From NCBI RefSeq assembly GCF_015706575.1, contig NW_024037063.1, positions 22,692,927 to 22,756,926 on the forward strand: a stretch of DNA of 64,000 bases. Direction: 5' to 3'. The translations under genes and the position numbers were made by a program. Of this stretch, positions 56,001 through 63,344 are shown one piece after another. Numbering within the stretch: the first letter of the stretch is position 1; the number at the start of each line of letters is the position of its first letter. The notes beneath the pieces were generated by a model. It had not been told where the DNA came from. It searched no databases and saw only the letters and a program-made list of their open reading frames with translations. Origin of the DNA: Patiria miniata. Its lineage: Eukaryota; Echinodermata; Asteroidea; Valvatida; Asterinidae.

Positions 56001-57462
56001 TCTTGAGGTCAATTCCTGCTCGCTGAACCATTTCTTGGCGCTGCGGATCTGTCTCTCCAATTCATTCAAGAGTTCCGCGTCTACCTCCGCAGGCCCGTCG
56101 ACCAAAGCAGTGTCTACTGGACCGGCAAGAGCCACAGAAATCACCCAGGCCACGGTGATCAATAAGACACTGAAAAAAAAAGAATAATTTTCCTTTGAAA
56201 ATTATCTAAGGGTCATTCGATAAATTTAGGGTCTAAGTGCGACATTTTCCCCGTCCGTTACTTTGGTACTTTGTAATTTGCCATTCAAGTCACATTAAGA
56301 ATGACTTCAAATGAAATGTTTTATTTGTTTGGTAGATAGTTTGCTATTCATAATCACTCTTGGAGGATGGCTGCATTCAGGAGTACATCAGAATTATAAA
56401 AATCATTGTATTAACAATAACTACAAGTCTACAACTTAAATAATGCCAAAGTGTGCCTTAGAGATAGGGCTGTCCCGAATCCTCACGAAATATATTCAAT
56501 CATCGACTGAATATTCAAATAGTTGTTTTTCAGTTCAAATATTTGAAAACAAAAAACTACACACATACACACACAACTGTGACGTTATTTTATTGTGAAG
56601 TTGCGGCGCTTTATTGTCACAATAACTTTTTGTCAAAGGCAGTTAATTGTTCACAGTTTTGAATATCCGAATATTTGGTCAAACGCAGTTTCGAGAAATT
56701 GAATACTAAATTATTTGAAAATGGACACACCTAAAGAGACGCTCATGGCACTCCACAAGGATACAACATAAAAGCTAAGGCCAATCACAATTAAAAGAGA
56801 AATTACCTACTTTTCCTACTTAAACCTGGACCAGCCAGTAGCAGTACCATAAAATTATGAAAAAGTTCATAAGCAGTATCTTAACCCATGCAGAAAAAGC
56901 TACCCCCCAAATCATGCCCAAAAGTAATTACTAAGATCTGGAAAAATGAATGAAACCTGGACCAACCATTAGCAGTAACCAAAATAGGCTAAAAGCAATA
57001 TTTTAACCCACGCAGAAAAACCCAACACCCCCCCTCCAACTAATACACACACAAAAAGTAATTACTAAAACCTGGAAAAAAAACGATAAAACCTATACCA
57101 GACAGTAGCAGAAGATGCCAGATGCAACAGGGACAGGGAACAAAGTGGACCCAAATATATAGAAGGACCACTGTATAGAAGCAAATTTTGGCTCAGTTCT
57201 TGATCACCAGTTTAAAAAGAAAACAGGTAAAAATTTACCAACTCCCTAATTTTTTTCAGTTTATCATATTTTTGTGTACGCTGTACAATAAAACAAAAAG
57301 TCCCAAAGTATAATCAGATCGCAGAGTGTAATAACAGAATTGTGCAGAAATTCTTACTTGAAGGGTAAAAACCTAATTTGATTTACATCACCCCGACGCA
57401 AAATTCCATCTGATGAAAAATTCTTACCTGTTAACAAATTTAATCCTCATTGAGATACACAT
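37933..57462 (-). CDS. Secreted animal heme peroxidase (15 exons, 768 aa)
   Basis: Exons (minus strand, 5' to 3'): 57428-57462, 55997-56169, 55044-55176, 54096-54289, 43605-43778, 42919-43149, 42368-42471, 41729-41956, 41170-41331, 40522-40697, 40253-40420, 39570-39739, 39262-39385, 38654-38799, 37933-38021. All have GT/AG borders, every phase fits, and the total is 2,307 bases. The product has a signal peptide (about 1-28), a helical pro-region (29-125) and a peroxidase domain (about 130-690). It keeps distal Gln223/Asp226/His227, catalytic Arg358 with heme-linking Glu361, proximal His462 and Asn546. This is the H2O2-dependent heme peroxidase superfamily of myeloperoxidase, ovoperoxidase and peroxinectin. 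An unusual 75-residue tail follows the domain. There is no Ig, LRR or transmembrane segment, so it is not a peroxidasin or dual oxidase. Subfamily is undetermined. Confidence 0.93.
38654..38799 (-). CDS. Heme peroxidase exon 14 (C-terminal tail)
   Basis: Residues 691-740, beyond the usual domain end ([20 protein letters not shown] ...). Two borders match splice consensus and the phase fits exons 13 and 15. I recognise no domain in this tail. Confidence 0.8.
39132..39235. mobile_element. Mini hAT-like MITE, about 104 bp, in peroxidase intron 13
   Basis: The termini CAAGGGCAGATCCAG and (inverted) AAGGGTGGATCCAG flank C- and G-rich sequence. The outer 8-mers GTCCAATT and GTCCAATG match at seven positions, compatible with a hAT target-site duplication. 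Confidence 0.5.
39262..39385 (-). CDS. Heme peroxidase exon 13 (end of catalytic domain)
   Basis: Residues 650-691. [17 protein letters not shown], followed by IQPYVF, closes the peroxidase fold. Confidence 0.92.
39570..39739 (-). CDS. Heme peroxidase exon 12
   Basis: Residues 593-650. [32 protein letters not shown] and GDRFWYEN are the classic late-domain motifs. Confidence 0.94.
39795..40020 (-). mobile_element. tRNA-derived SINE in peroxidase intron 11
   Basis: On the minus strand a box-A-like TGCCTGTCACCGCTGTGG is followed by the box B GGGTTCGATTCCTGG. A body with TTTTTCTCCGGGCTCTCC and CCTCCCTCTGCAAAAATC ends near 39,800. This layout is that of a pol III SINE. The head does not fold as an intact tRNA. 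Confidence 0.7.
40253..40420 (-). CDS. Heme peroxidase exon 11
   Basis: Residues 537-593. [20 protein letters not shown] is the near-invariant block. Asn546 hydrogen-bonds the proximal histidine in the family. Confidence 0.94.
40522..40697 (-). CDS. Heme peroxidase exon 10
   Basis: Residues 479-537. [12 protein letters not shown] contains a possible glycosylation site (NAT). [18 protein letters not shown] and LTKHMF follow the family pattern. Confidence 0.92.
41170..41331 (-). CDS. Heme peroxidase exon 9 (proximal histidine)
   Basis: Residues 425-478. [16 protein letters not shown] contains the proximal heme ligand His462, preceded by Arg459. [11 protein letters not shown] is the usual lead-in. 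Confidence 0.94.
41400..41665. repeat. Dispersed repeat, copy also at 63,345-63,595
   Basis: The two copies share CCTAGTAAA-GCTGGTCC, GATTGATTCAG, CACAATG and GGTAATCCTATA, AGCACTGC-CAGCTCACAAGTG, a CAGTCAGT stretch and GGCCCTCTGGG. They are diverged and in direct orientation. Confidence 0.65.
41729..41956 (-). CDS. Heme peroxidase exon 8 (catalytic arginine)
   Basis: Residues 349-424. [19 protein letters not shown] holds catalytic Arg358 and heme-linking Glu361. It is followed by [20 protein letters not shown] and EARKI, typical of the family. The MPO-specific methionine next to the glutamate is Gln here, as in most relatives. Confidence 0.94.
42130..42170. repeat. Poly-G tract in peroxidase intron 7
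   Basis: A run of about 14 G after a T-rich stretch. No element ends were identified. Confidence 0.5.
42368..42471 (-). CDS. Heme peroxidase exon 7
   Basis: Residues 314-348 ([20 protein letters not shown] ...). Acceptor CATGCAG and donor GTAGTA. It ends in phase 0. Confidence 0.85.
42708..42905 (-). mobile_element. tRNA-derived SINE in peroxidase intron 6
   Basis: On the minus strand, box A (GCCTGGTGGTTAGGGTTGG) and a perfect box B (GGTTCCAATCC) open the element. CCTTGAGCAAGCCAATTC and CTGCGATGGACTGGCATCCC follow in the body. The TTGAGCAAG module is shared with the SINE at 6,973. It lies only 14 bases beyond the donor side of exon 6. Confidence 0.75.
42919..43149 (-). CDS. Heme peroxidase exon 6
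   Basis: Residues 237-314. Contains six cysteines, PCLRFARS and [19 protein letters not shown], the signature segment of the family. NCS at its start is a potential N-glycosylation site. Confidence 0.93.
43605..43778 (-). CDS. Heme peroxidase exon 5 (distal histidine)
   Basis: Residues 179-237. Contains LPGARDVSR and [12 protein letters not shown], with the distal-side Gln223, heme-linked Asp226 and catalytic His227. Its acceptor and first bases are repeated in the adjacent tandem array. Confidence 0.93.
43765..44073. repeat. Tandem array of splice-acceptor copies, part 1
   Basis: About five units of roughly 60-72 bp, each holding AAGCCTGGGATTGGCTGAAT, CTGTCCATATGCAAATG or a variant. The first unit (43,765-43,797) is the real exon-5 acceptor and exon start. 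Later units start near 43,826, 43,883, 43,945 and 44,015. A sixth unit is split by the LTR element and resumes at 53,458. Confidence 0.85.
44074..45423 (-). repeat. 3' LTR of the gypsy element
   Basis: A 1,350-bp direct repeat partner of 52,108-53,457; no difference was noticed. A short purine stretch (GGAAGAG on the minus strand) lies just before its start, where a polypurine tract is expected. Confidence 0.92.
45604..49761 (-). CDS. Gypsy pol polyprotein frame (1,385 aa)
   Basis: Domain order: retropepsin-like protease ([10 protein letters not shown] near residue 37), reverse transcriptase with YLDDIIVYS near 503-511, RNase H ([12 protein letters not shown] near 660), zinc-binding HHCC integrase head (about 935-975), integrase core ([25 protein letters not shown]) and a GPY/F-like C-terminal module. 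Protease-RT-RNase H-integrase order places it in Ty3/gypsy. It lies in a different frame from gag, as is common in the family. Confidence 0.93.
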   Translation of the reverse strand: MEINVGSIGETTPEFMQKAVGECFAVDVLFSKVKVTCLLDPGSQVTTVGERFFRQCLEPVGFKLQAIPEPFTLVSANGSSIPYIGCFETDVEAVGLVIPSRVVLVICERYSSLNAWKSGSVYGILGMNVLQGCWEGLMSTQQHSRLKRIPWPTPDPVWQKAMQTVNRRLTFGAEDGQVGQARLCGQPLVLSARQGVVVEARSRTGPADEAYEAVLEPTSDGGLPSGVIIPPCLVKVDSGRFPVVLYNETDAEVVIPSSTSLGKLYLGYSVSCKDGHKEKENSKVEIKQETVAVEVQPSSMPLAVDVDVAVLEDEQKAKVASLLRKHENAFSCNDQDFGFADKITHRISTGSAHPIRQRHRPLPPSQYRAVREHIQDLLKKQIIRESSSPWASPVVIVQKKDASIRLCVDYRQLNRLTHRDSFPLPRIEESLQALGGAKFFTVLDLTSGYYQVAMHPDDIEKTAFTVPFGLFEYTRMPFGLSNAPATFQRLMQRCLGDQCFDNVLIYLDDIIVYSSDFDSHLAHLDRVFTRLREQGLKLKPAKCHLLQQEVRYLGHLVSSKGVAVDPEKIEVVVDWPEPKTVRDVRAFLGFTGFFRRFIEGYASIAEPLFQHLKGDRATKKKKNRPTRDEIELGSSGQAAFRSLIDRLTKAPILSYANFSRPFRVETDASGTGLGAILFQEDDDARLHVVAYASRTLKAAERSGRYSAFKLELLAIKWAVTEVFKDYLLGNKCCIVTDHHPLLFLDKANLGCTEMRWVQQLSSFEYELVYRPGKCNQAPDALSRRCNSQNEANVDQENQNLCEPVEPMVMLSSCISACLTGYTSGAFLPPALCHHIEACRIGGISCLPGYTLMQLHNLQQEDPTLGKVMKFVARGQKPDRQERMGCPRDVLQLLRNWDRLFVRDSCLYRKVISPSNKQPCFQLLLPTSLRDEALRRFHDESGHFGSKRTFHLLWTRFHWHNMYKAVKEWCSKCRRCAVSKPPVRQTRPPFATLSASAPMEVVAMDFTTLEALDGGFENVLVVTDVHTKYVWAIPTKDQRAPSVARALVQHVFLPFGCPLRLHSDQGRNFESNVVRELCNLYGIQRSHTTPYHPAGNGQCERFNRTLHNMLAALPEKKKKKWPEYLPALVYAYNNSKNSTTGVEPFFLMFGRNGRFPHGLVLGVEASPKSGRTLGSYVSRHQKVLKEARRIASRNTELAAAARQARQARHSFEKPLEVGHYVLVRQHGLRGRSKIADHWLDEPHLVIKRPFPDRPVYVVRSHLGQERVVHRTALKHCPWLPENRPVESSSDRASDSETDSSSCPRAYMLRPRATTIKPGQLPIGVENAPSSDESDRPQPQVKEEEEVVPEESPEPSAVDTAQNGSTSAALPRRYPVRSTRGVLPDRF
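49773..51053 (-). CDS. Gypsy gag frame (426 aa)
   Basis: A capsid-type helical region ([32 protein letters not shown]) is followed by one CCHC zinc knuckle, [14 protein letters not shown], at about residues 334-347 and a Pro/Gln-rich tail. It precedes pol by 11 bases. Confidence 0.9.
   Translation of the reverse strand: MASYVKVQGTGHVNRFPLDDAGSLNLAVLQAQYPTARGLLYSEDDCKVVVPAQQGIIKPPADGWSERLYSVLLPEPTTPPTNEKAILDIQSQLMKLLLKPQTQLVMAPERKMSTFEGKVGEVREFITNMENAFKRYSVPEDQQGAFLLDYLRGGPKAEVKALLAERKTIGEIMTFLRESYRDKLPVGELQRLFLERRQNPGEPIRDYAVDLEKRFLRLTRMDAKLYSKPDSTLAEQFIEGIDDLYLRNSCRDLYERGTIETFRELREYAIKRQGREESRSKPSDVYSAAIQTSALRAVANEVVDAVRQLTQPSSGQAPMTSANPPTYPRGRGCFNCGRHGHIARFCRSDRRSAYQWRSDNTYSRQPMPNYVESPAQNQMPTHHTQQYMMPPYPQSFGPNPHPFMPKEEQQMAAPSHTEALNRNPPL
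52108..53457 (-). repeat. 5' LTR of the gypsy element
   Basis: A 1,350-bp copy matching 44,074-45,423. The element is read from the high coordinate downwards, so this is the promoter-bearing end. I could not identify the primer-binding site with certainty. Confidence 0.92.
53458..53770. repeat. Tandem array of splice-acceptor copies, part 2
   Basis: This continues the array of 43,765-44,073 across the LTR insertion. Units containing ATTGGCTGAATCTG and TATGCAAAT start at 53,458, 53,517 and (more diverged) 53,715. Between them 53,573-53,652 is a small inverted repeat (TTAGGGTTTTTTTGCCC / GGGCAAAAAAACCTAA). Confidence 0.8.
54096..54289 (-). CDS. Heme peroxidase exon 4 (start of catalytic domain)
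   Basis: Residues 114-179. Carries the conserved domain entry: C-P-P then [17 protein letters not shown] and RILPAAYAD. This is the usual 'KYR-DG-CNN ... WG ... R-LP-Y-DG' pattern of animal peroxidases. Confidence 0.93.
54360..54880. repeat. Minisatellite of ACAATCACAAG-type units in peroxidase intron 3
   Basis: About 520 bp of 10-11-bp units (GACAATCACAA) and interspersed CATCACTGGACAATCACAAG forms, giving a loose 33-44-bp higher period. The stop-free + frames over it are composition artefacts. Confidence 0.92.
55044..55176 (-). CDS. Heme peroxidase exon 3 (pro-region)
   Basis: Residues 70-114, a pro-region of helix-rich sequence ([18 protein letters not shown]). Acceptor CTACCAAAG and donor GTAAGA; phases match the neighbouring exons. 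Confidence 0.85.
55560..55945. repeat. Short repeats of a GGAGGATTTTGCAGGATTGA-type phrase in peroxidase intron 2
   Basis: GGAGGATTGAGGTTACA (55,596), TTTGCAGGATTGAGGCTATA (55,843) and GGAGGATTTTGCAGGATTGA (55,885) recur with CAGGATTCAGG near 55,793. A following GGCCTAGGGAGTCAGGGTTA resembles text at 20,411. Confidence 0.6.
55997..56169 (-). CDS. Heme peroxidase exon 2
   Basis: Residues 12-70. The hydrophobic core [15 protein letters not shown] completes the signal peptide. An acidic, helical segment follows ([17 protein letters not shown]). Confidence 0.85.
56465..56735. mobile_element. Candidate TIR element in peroxidase intron 1, related to sequence in copies Y and Y'
   Basis: AGGGCTGTCCCGAAT at the left and internal ATATTCAAAT, CGGCGCTTTATTGT and TTTTTGTCAA blocks are the inverse of text at 21,160-21,345 and 26,265-26,415 (ending GGGACAGCC). 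It is dispersed in at least three places. Boundaries are approximate. Confidence 0.5.
57428..57462 (-). CDS. Heme peroxidase exon 1 (start of signal peptide)
   Basis: Encodes [11 protein letters not shown] plus two bases of the next codon, then donor GTAAGAA. A second in-frame ATG at 57,448-57,450 gives a shorter leader (MRIKFVN...) with a better-shaped signal peptide and may be the real start. Confidence 0.75.
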
Positions 57463-57573
57463 TTTTCTTGGCGTAAAAATTGTAAACACCACTGCACGAT
57501 CGCTCTGCCTAGATGTGACGGCTCGTCACCTATTCCTCACTGAAGAATAAGCCCTCCCAAACCCAAACTACAG

Positions 57574-57581
57574 TTTTTATA
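57574..57581 (-). promoter_or_regulatory. Candidate TATA box of the heme peroxidase gene
   Basis: TATAAAAA on the minus strand lies 112 bases upstream of the first ATG at 57,462, which would give a 5' UTR of roughly 80 bases. A second TATATAG lies at about 57,642-57,648. The choice of promoter is inferred. Confidence 0.5.
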
Positions 57582-57689
57582 GCCACTTCACTTGAACCAT
57601 CTGGTCACAGCCAAACATGCGGTAGTCAAGGATTCTATGGCTATATAAGTTGAATACTAGTCCAGGGGATATGTGAAAAAATTGTGCAC

Positions 57690-58880
57690 TTTTGCATAAA
57701 AGCATGAAACTTGGCACAGATGTTCATATTCATGCGAGAAAATGTGTTAGATGTGGAGCCATCCCAAATTTACCCAGTTAGGGGCGTGGCCTCCATTAGG
57801 GCTGCCATTGTGTGCTGTGTATTTATAATTATGAAATCACTCTGGAATTTAGATGTGCATGATAATATAGGTACATGTACACACGTTGAACCCTATAACT
57901 GGTTAGCCTACCAGTACTTACCCATGCTCTTTGGTGTAAGTCATTGTATTACCAAATAATGTCATGTAGGTTATGGGCCAATCAACATTATAAGAAATCA
58001 ACAACAAAATGTAAAAATTGCATTTGTGGGCACAGTGAGTAGGCCCCTCGCGCCTCTAAAAGGATGAGTTTGCTGTGGCTCCACATCTGAATTTATTTTC
58101 TTTCACCAAGTTTGTGTGAAGTTTACTCATTTATGAAAGGTAGGCACAAGTTTCGATGGTGGGCAAATGATTAGTAGCGCCCCCCCAATTTTTTTTAAAA
58201 TATATGCCACGCCTCTTAAAGGGTAAGTTTGTGATGGCTTCACATTCGAATGAAAAAAGATTCTCATATATATTGTCTGTGAGTGTGTGGATTTAAATCT
58301 GTTTATGAAAGGTAGGCACAACTTTTTTATAGGGGCATCATGACTACCCCCGCCCCCATTTTACTATGGCTGCCACGCCCCTAAAAGGGTGTGTTTGCGA
58401 TGGCTCCACGTCTGAATTTTTTTTCGTGAATATTAATGTCAGTGGGAATTAGCTTCATTCGTTTATGAGATGTGGGCACATTTTTCCCATGAAGGGCATA
58501 ATGAGAACCCCGCCCCCCCTTTTTCAATATGGCTGCCACGCCCCTAAAGAGTATTCGCGATGGCTCCAAATCTGGAATTGTTTTCTCATGAATGTCAATG
58601 TCAGTGAAAAGTTCCATTTCTCTGTGAATGTGGGAACAATGGTGGGCATAATGAAAACCCCGCCCCCCTTTTTTCCTAATATGGTTGCCACACCCCTAAA
58701 AGGGTGTGTTCGAGATGGCTCCACATCTGCAATTTTTTTTCTTATGAACATAAACGTCTGTGGGACGTTTTATCCGTTCATGAAATATGGGCACAATTTT
58801 TCCCAAGGTGGGCATCATAATTCCCCCCCCCCTTATTTTTAAATGGCTGCCACGCCCCCAAAAAGGTACTTTTGTGGTGG
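57690..58880. repeat. Tandem array, about 160-bp unit, upstream of the peroxidase gene
   Basis: GGCTGCCACGCCCCTAAAAGG recurs at about 58,204, 58,372, 58,534, 58,685 and 58,847, each followed by GATGGCTCCACATCTGAA-like text. Another unit starts near 58,045. One unit at 57,690-57,820 is inverted (GATGTGGAGCCATC ... GGGGCGTGGCC). So there are about six direct units and one inverted. Confidence 0.85.
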
Positions 58881-60300
58881 CTTCGAATCTTGAAAACACT
58901 TATAATCTATATAATTATGTATTTGTGAAGTGTAAACTTGAATAGTTGGTTTAAAATCTGGGAAAAAAGGCTGTCGGCTCCTTTCTGTGATACAAACAAA
59001 CGTTTCACTTTCAGCAAAAGAATTGAGAAAATGGAAGAACCCACCTTTAAAATAATCCACCATCTTGGAAAATAAAAGGGGCGGCCGGCCTCCTCCTTTT
59101 TCAATAATGCCATTAAGCCCTGTCTTTTACTTTTCCTTTAACTGTTTAGCATGTTTAATCATGGAGGAATAAGAACACATAATAACTTTACAAAAGTGTG
59201 ACAAATTTAAACCAAACGGGATAATTCATTGGCACAAAATGTTTCAGTGTTAATACACTGACATGACTGAAAGTGAAACTGGATTTCATGGACAACACAC
59301 CAGCAACGACGTTTGCCTATCCACAGGTTGCACGTGCTCGCTAGACCTGTTCAAAATGACAACAGTTAAAAAACAACACAAAGTTCAAAAGTCAGTTTTG
59401 CAGACGACTTATATTTTGCCATAAATACCTCCTCATTTTTCACCAACTGCAGAGAAAATGCCCCGCCCATCATCTTGTTACTCGTGTGCAACATTCTTGC
59501 AAAGTGCAGGCTAAGTTAACGCCCTTTTGACGACATTTCCAAGGAATATAATCTTCCCAAAAATTCCAGGTACGCGCACATGTCGTGTCACTACATCACA
59601 ATCACGGCAATTTGACATTAGCACCTTCACGTTGACATCGGACCAGGCTAAAGATGACGTCACACATAATAATGAATACAATGGTTTTCACGCGATGTCA
59701 ACAAACGGAGCACGCTCACACCGCCGGATCAATGGCATTAATACTGCGAGCTCCCCAGACTCCCTCTCACGTAACCCAGCCGCCTTACGTATTAATGAGC
59801 TCAGCGCCAGTCTATATATGGGGTTGATGATTTGATCGACCTTTCGTGATCATGCCACTTTCTACGAACTAACGACAATGAACGAAGACTTCAGGCATGT
59901 CAGGATGACCTCGGGATGACCAAAAGAAAGTAGACATTTCTGCGTTTTCTTCACTCGATCTTGAAAGCAGGAAATGGTAAGATATAAGGTATAAAGTTAT
60001 GTACTTTTGACATTGTGTGATCCTTCTTTTTTTGAATTGCAAGGCATGTGTGGACTGGTGGTAGTCGTTGTCCTTGGCACTTTTTTGTTTGCAAATCTCA
60101 CAACATTGTGCAATGTGCAATCGTGCAATCACACACACCCACACAAGCAGATATAGTTACGCTTTAATATTGATAGGGCTCGACCCTCACCCAGTAACTG
60201 GGGCGAGTATGATTGACTACAGTAAAAATTCGAGTGAAAATGAGTTGATAGGGCCTAACGTCTGTTCTCACCGTAAATGACTAGGACATGAAGGAAATTC
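58881..60300. other. Intergenic region between peroxidase and BCKDK
   Basis: No gene is recognised. 59,460-59,830 is less AT-rich and contains a TGACGTCAC site (59,655) and TATATAT (59,813). It could hold regulatory sequence, but nothing decisive is visible. Confidence 0.35.
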
Positions 60301-60304
60301 AGCA

Positions 60305-60810
60305 TGTTCAGCAAAAGAAGCGCTATCGTTACTGCAGCAGTAATAATATGTACACGATTTTCAGCTGCTATCGTTATGGCATGGCAGTCAACCGTCTGTT
60401 TCCCTGATATATTTACGTCAGGATCTTTGGCTGTTCTGTTGGGAATCTACCTGGGAATCAACCGAATGGTTCTCGGACTTTTTTCCCTTTTTAAAAAAAA
60501 ATCTTTGAAAGCCACTGATTACAAAGAAAAAAATGATATCTACATGTACTTAAATAAAAAGAAGGATAAAACATAAAAGTAAAGAATATATTTAAAGAAC
60601 AACATTTTAAAAAACTTAATTGCGCGGCGCGGTTTCGATCTTGGAACCTACGGCATATTATTAGTTGAATGGTTTAACCAATCGTGTTCCTTCCTCCATG
60701 GTTGAACTGGCAGTTTAAAATGTGACAGAAATTTGTAATGGTACTTTTGCAATGCCGTAACGATAGCAGTTGAAAATTGCATTACAGCTGCCATAAATGA
60801 TAGCCACTTC
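60305..60810. repeat. Inverted repeat, arms about 80 bp
   Basis: Left arm 60,322-60,400 (GCTATCGTTACTGCAGCAGT ... CAGCTGCTATCGTTATGGCA) is mirrored by right arm 60,725-60,805. Between the arms lies a degenerate tRNA-like stretch near 60,620-60,690 (minus strand GATCGAAACCGCG). It looks like an old foldback or SINE-bearing element. Confidence 0.45.
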
Positions 60811-61793
60811 TTTCTAAATATACGCACCCACTTTTTTTCTTTCCAGAAATTGTGTTGGTATAAAATACTGCGAAAGAAGGCGGAAAATTTGTTGAAATAT
60901 TCAGTGACACTGACAGTGTGCATGTATTTGGTGGTTCAAAAACCAATTGTCATCAAATTCAAGTCGAAATGGTGAAAAAACAATCAGGTTTTCACAAAAT
61001 AGTCTGTCAATGATTTATATTATTTGCTTATTTCAGGGGTTGAATATGATAATTTATCTGGCTGCCTAAAAAAATATGTAAATTAAATTAAGCAATTTCT
61101 TCTTTGTTATAATACCCTTCGATACTTAAAAACATTAATGATAACAGATGTGATAATTTTGGACTAAATCTTGGAATCTAATGTTTATCGTATTAATTTG
61201 GCAATTGCATTTGGAAAAACCACTGCATATATGTGTTTGAGACATTTTCATCGCAGCGGAGTTATATTCAAATAGGGAAAGAATGTAGGATCCAGATGCC
61301 ACTTCAGCGGTTGTGTACAAAGTCTATATGGAGAGTCTTTCCTAGCAAAATTGGAAAAGTTTCTCAGTCCCAGATTCATGTCTTTTCAACATTTCTGTAA
61401 TGGCTGACCTTTATTGAGAAATTTGAGATGATATGAAGAAAAAAGTGGCATCAGATTGCAACATTCTTTCCTTATAAAGTATAATTGAAGCTGTTTTACC
61501 TCCTGTTTTTCATTTTTTTTATTCATCATGTTTTCCCCTTGGAAAGAATCACTCTTCCAGATTCCCCTGGATAATTGCTCCTAGAAACACTGAACATAAG
61601 TCTGTATTCTTTTTTTCCTACTTTCACTTGACAGAAGATACGGAATTCAAAAGCCTATCAAAGGATATTTCAGCATGTGTGAGCCGAAATCCAGAGAAAG
61701 TCCTGGACTTACTGTCTAAAAATCTTGTGCTGCGTGTAATTAAACGTCAGATGTGATTTGCTGTGGAAACTCTCCCGGATTGTGGCCATAAAA
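60811..61793. other. Upstream region and 5' UTR of BCKDK
   Basis: AT-rich, no repeat recognised. An acceptor-like TTTCACTTGACAG at 61,622-61,634 lies 160 bases before the start codon, so an upstream noncoding exon is possible. Confidence 0.35.
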
Positions 61794-62057
61794 ATGGCGG
61801 GCATGAGATCGCCGCTTACTCACCAGCTTCAAAGGCTGGGTTGCCGTTGCGGGGCCGTCGGCGTGAGAAATTTAAGCCAGACTAGTGCAAACCAGAACAG
61901 GAACTCGGACTCCAAGGGGTTTATCAGCCCAAACTCTCAGGCGTATTCCAGCGCACGGTCGTCTTCCGTTGTCCACGATTACAGCCTTGCGAAAGAAAAG
62001 TCAAGACAAGTGGTCTCCTTCTACAACCAGACTGCCATAGATGCTGCCGCTTCAAAG
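61794..62057 (+). CDS. BCKDK: Branched-chain alpha-ketoacid dehydrogenase kinase, exon 1
   Basis: ATG at 61,794 in a good context (AAAATGG) opens 88 codons up to donor AAAG|GTATAA, ending in phase 0. The first 50 residues are rich in Arg, Ser and Leu and almost free of acids, as expected of a mitochondrial targeting peptide (MAGMRSPLTHQLQRLGCR). The end KEKSRQVVSFYNQTAIDAAA matches the conserved start of mature BCKDK (SKTVTSFYNQSAIDAAAEK in human, from memory). The enzyme phosphorylates the E1-alpha subunit of the branched-chain ketoacid dehydrogenase in the mitochondrial matrix and so restrains Leu, Ile and Val breakdown. The kinase domain exons lie outside the window. A pyruvate dehydrogenase kinase is less likely given this N-terminus. 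Confidence 0.88.
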
Positions 62058-63344
62058 GTATAAACTGTCAAATCTTTTTGGAAAAAACTATTTAATTTAA
62101 AAAAACCAAAAGAAAAACCCATGAAACTTTATCTTCAAAAAAGTTTAGGGGCTGACGTTTCAGAGAAAGGATCTTTGTAAAAGGCAAAGGGAAGTTTACA
62201 TGTATGTAATTTTCTAGGGTTACACTTTAAGAGAGAACTAATTACTTGAGAAAAATTTTAGTAAATTTCAGGTCAATCTAGTAAATATTTAGCAGTTTGC
62301 AGCACTTTTTATACATTTCTTCAAAATATTCCCCCTTTTTTCTAATTGAAAATGTGACGCAGTTTAATTTGAAGATTTCGAAAAAAAAGGAAAGCGTGTT
62401 CAGAAAACTTTTAAGAAAAAAAATAATGGCTTGAGAAAAAACTTCTTTTGCCTGTTTTTTTTTTACGGGGTTTGCTTTTGCACAATTCTGTTCAAAAAAA
62501 GTGTCAATTGCGGACAATTCATATTCAGGTAATATCAACTATGGGATTCACTCTTACGCTATTCTTGTGGTTGACAAAGAATTTAGGATTGTAAGGAGTG
62601 GCACATGTAGCCTATAATTTTCACAGGGAAAATAATGGCCTTTGGCAGATTTCTTTCGAAAGACTTTTTACGGAGTTTGGTTTCGTACAAAGGGTTTTTA
62701 TCCAAATAGGTCCCTGATCCCTTGTGGTGTGTACATATGTGTAGTTTTGAAGTAAAACGCCTCTATGTAGAGCACCTCTATGTGGAATGAAAATGAATGC
62801 AAAATATCTCCTTTGAACCTTCTTTAGTCAAAAAAAAAAAATCAATTCATATCGTCCCTCTCCAAAGATAAAGAGAGAAAAAAACTAGCATAGTTTGACA
62901 AATTTTATACATGTACTTGAACATGTACTTAAGAAGAAAAAAAACAGTATATTGTAAAGTGCACTTTGTTCATACATTGTAGCTTTCTGTTTATTGCAGC
63001 ATGTGTTTGAAGTCCCACGGGATTTATAGTGGTGCACATTGTATGCAAATTATAGACGCAAATGTTTTGTTGATAAGCCAGTATTAGTATATGAGAAAAT
63101 TGCAAATGATGTTTTCATCGTTTTCGAGCTGCAACAGTTGATGCCCTCCGATCAAGTGCAACAATATGATTGAATTTAAATTTCTTGTAAATATATGATT
63201 TGCATTTATTCAATATATTTGATTTGCATAACTTTGAAGTCCCCTGCCAGTTTTCCGGTTCCATATTCCCACATAATTTTTTTTGCTAGTTTCTTGAAAC
63301 ATAAATTGGTATGGAAACATGTAATTCATAACAAAGAAGAAAGA
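62058..63344. other. BCKDK intron 1 (beginning)
   Basis: AT-rich with A and T homopolymers. No exon with a kinase motif was found. Confidence 0.5.

Noticed and set aside
61758-61793. Upstream extension of the BCKDK exon from a TTG codon
   Set aside because: The in-frame ATG at 61,794 has a better context and gives a normal mitochondrial leader. An out-of-frame ATG at 61,751 is followed at once by a stop.
57574-61793. Shared bidirectional promoter for peroxidase and BCKDK
   Set aside because: The two starts are over 4 kb apart with a satellite-like array and other repeats between them.
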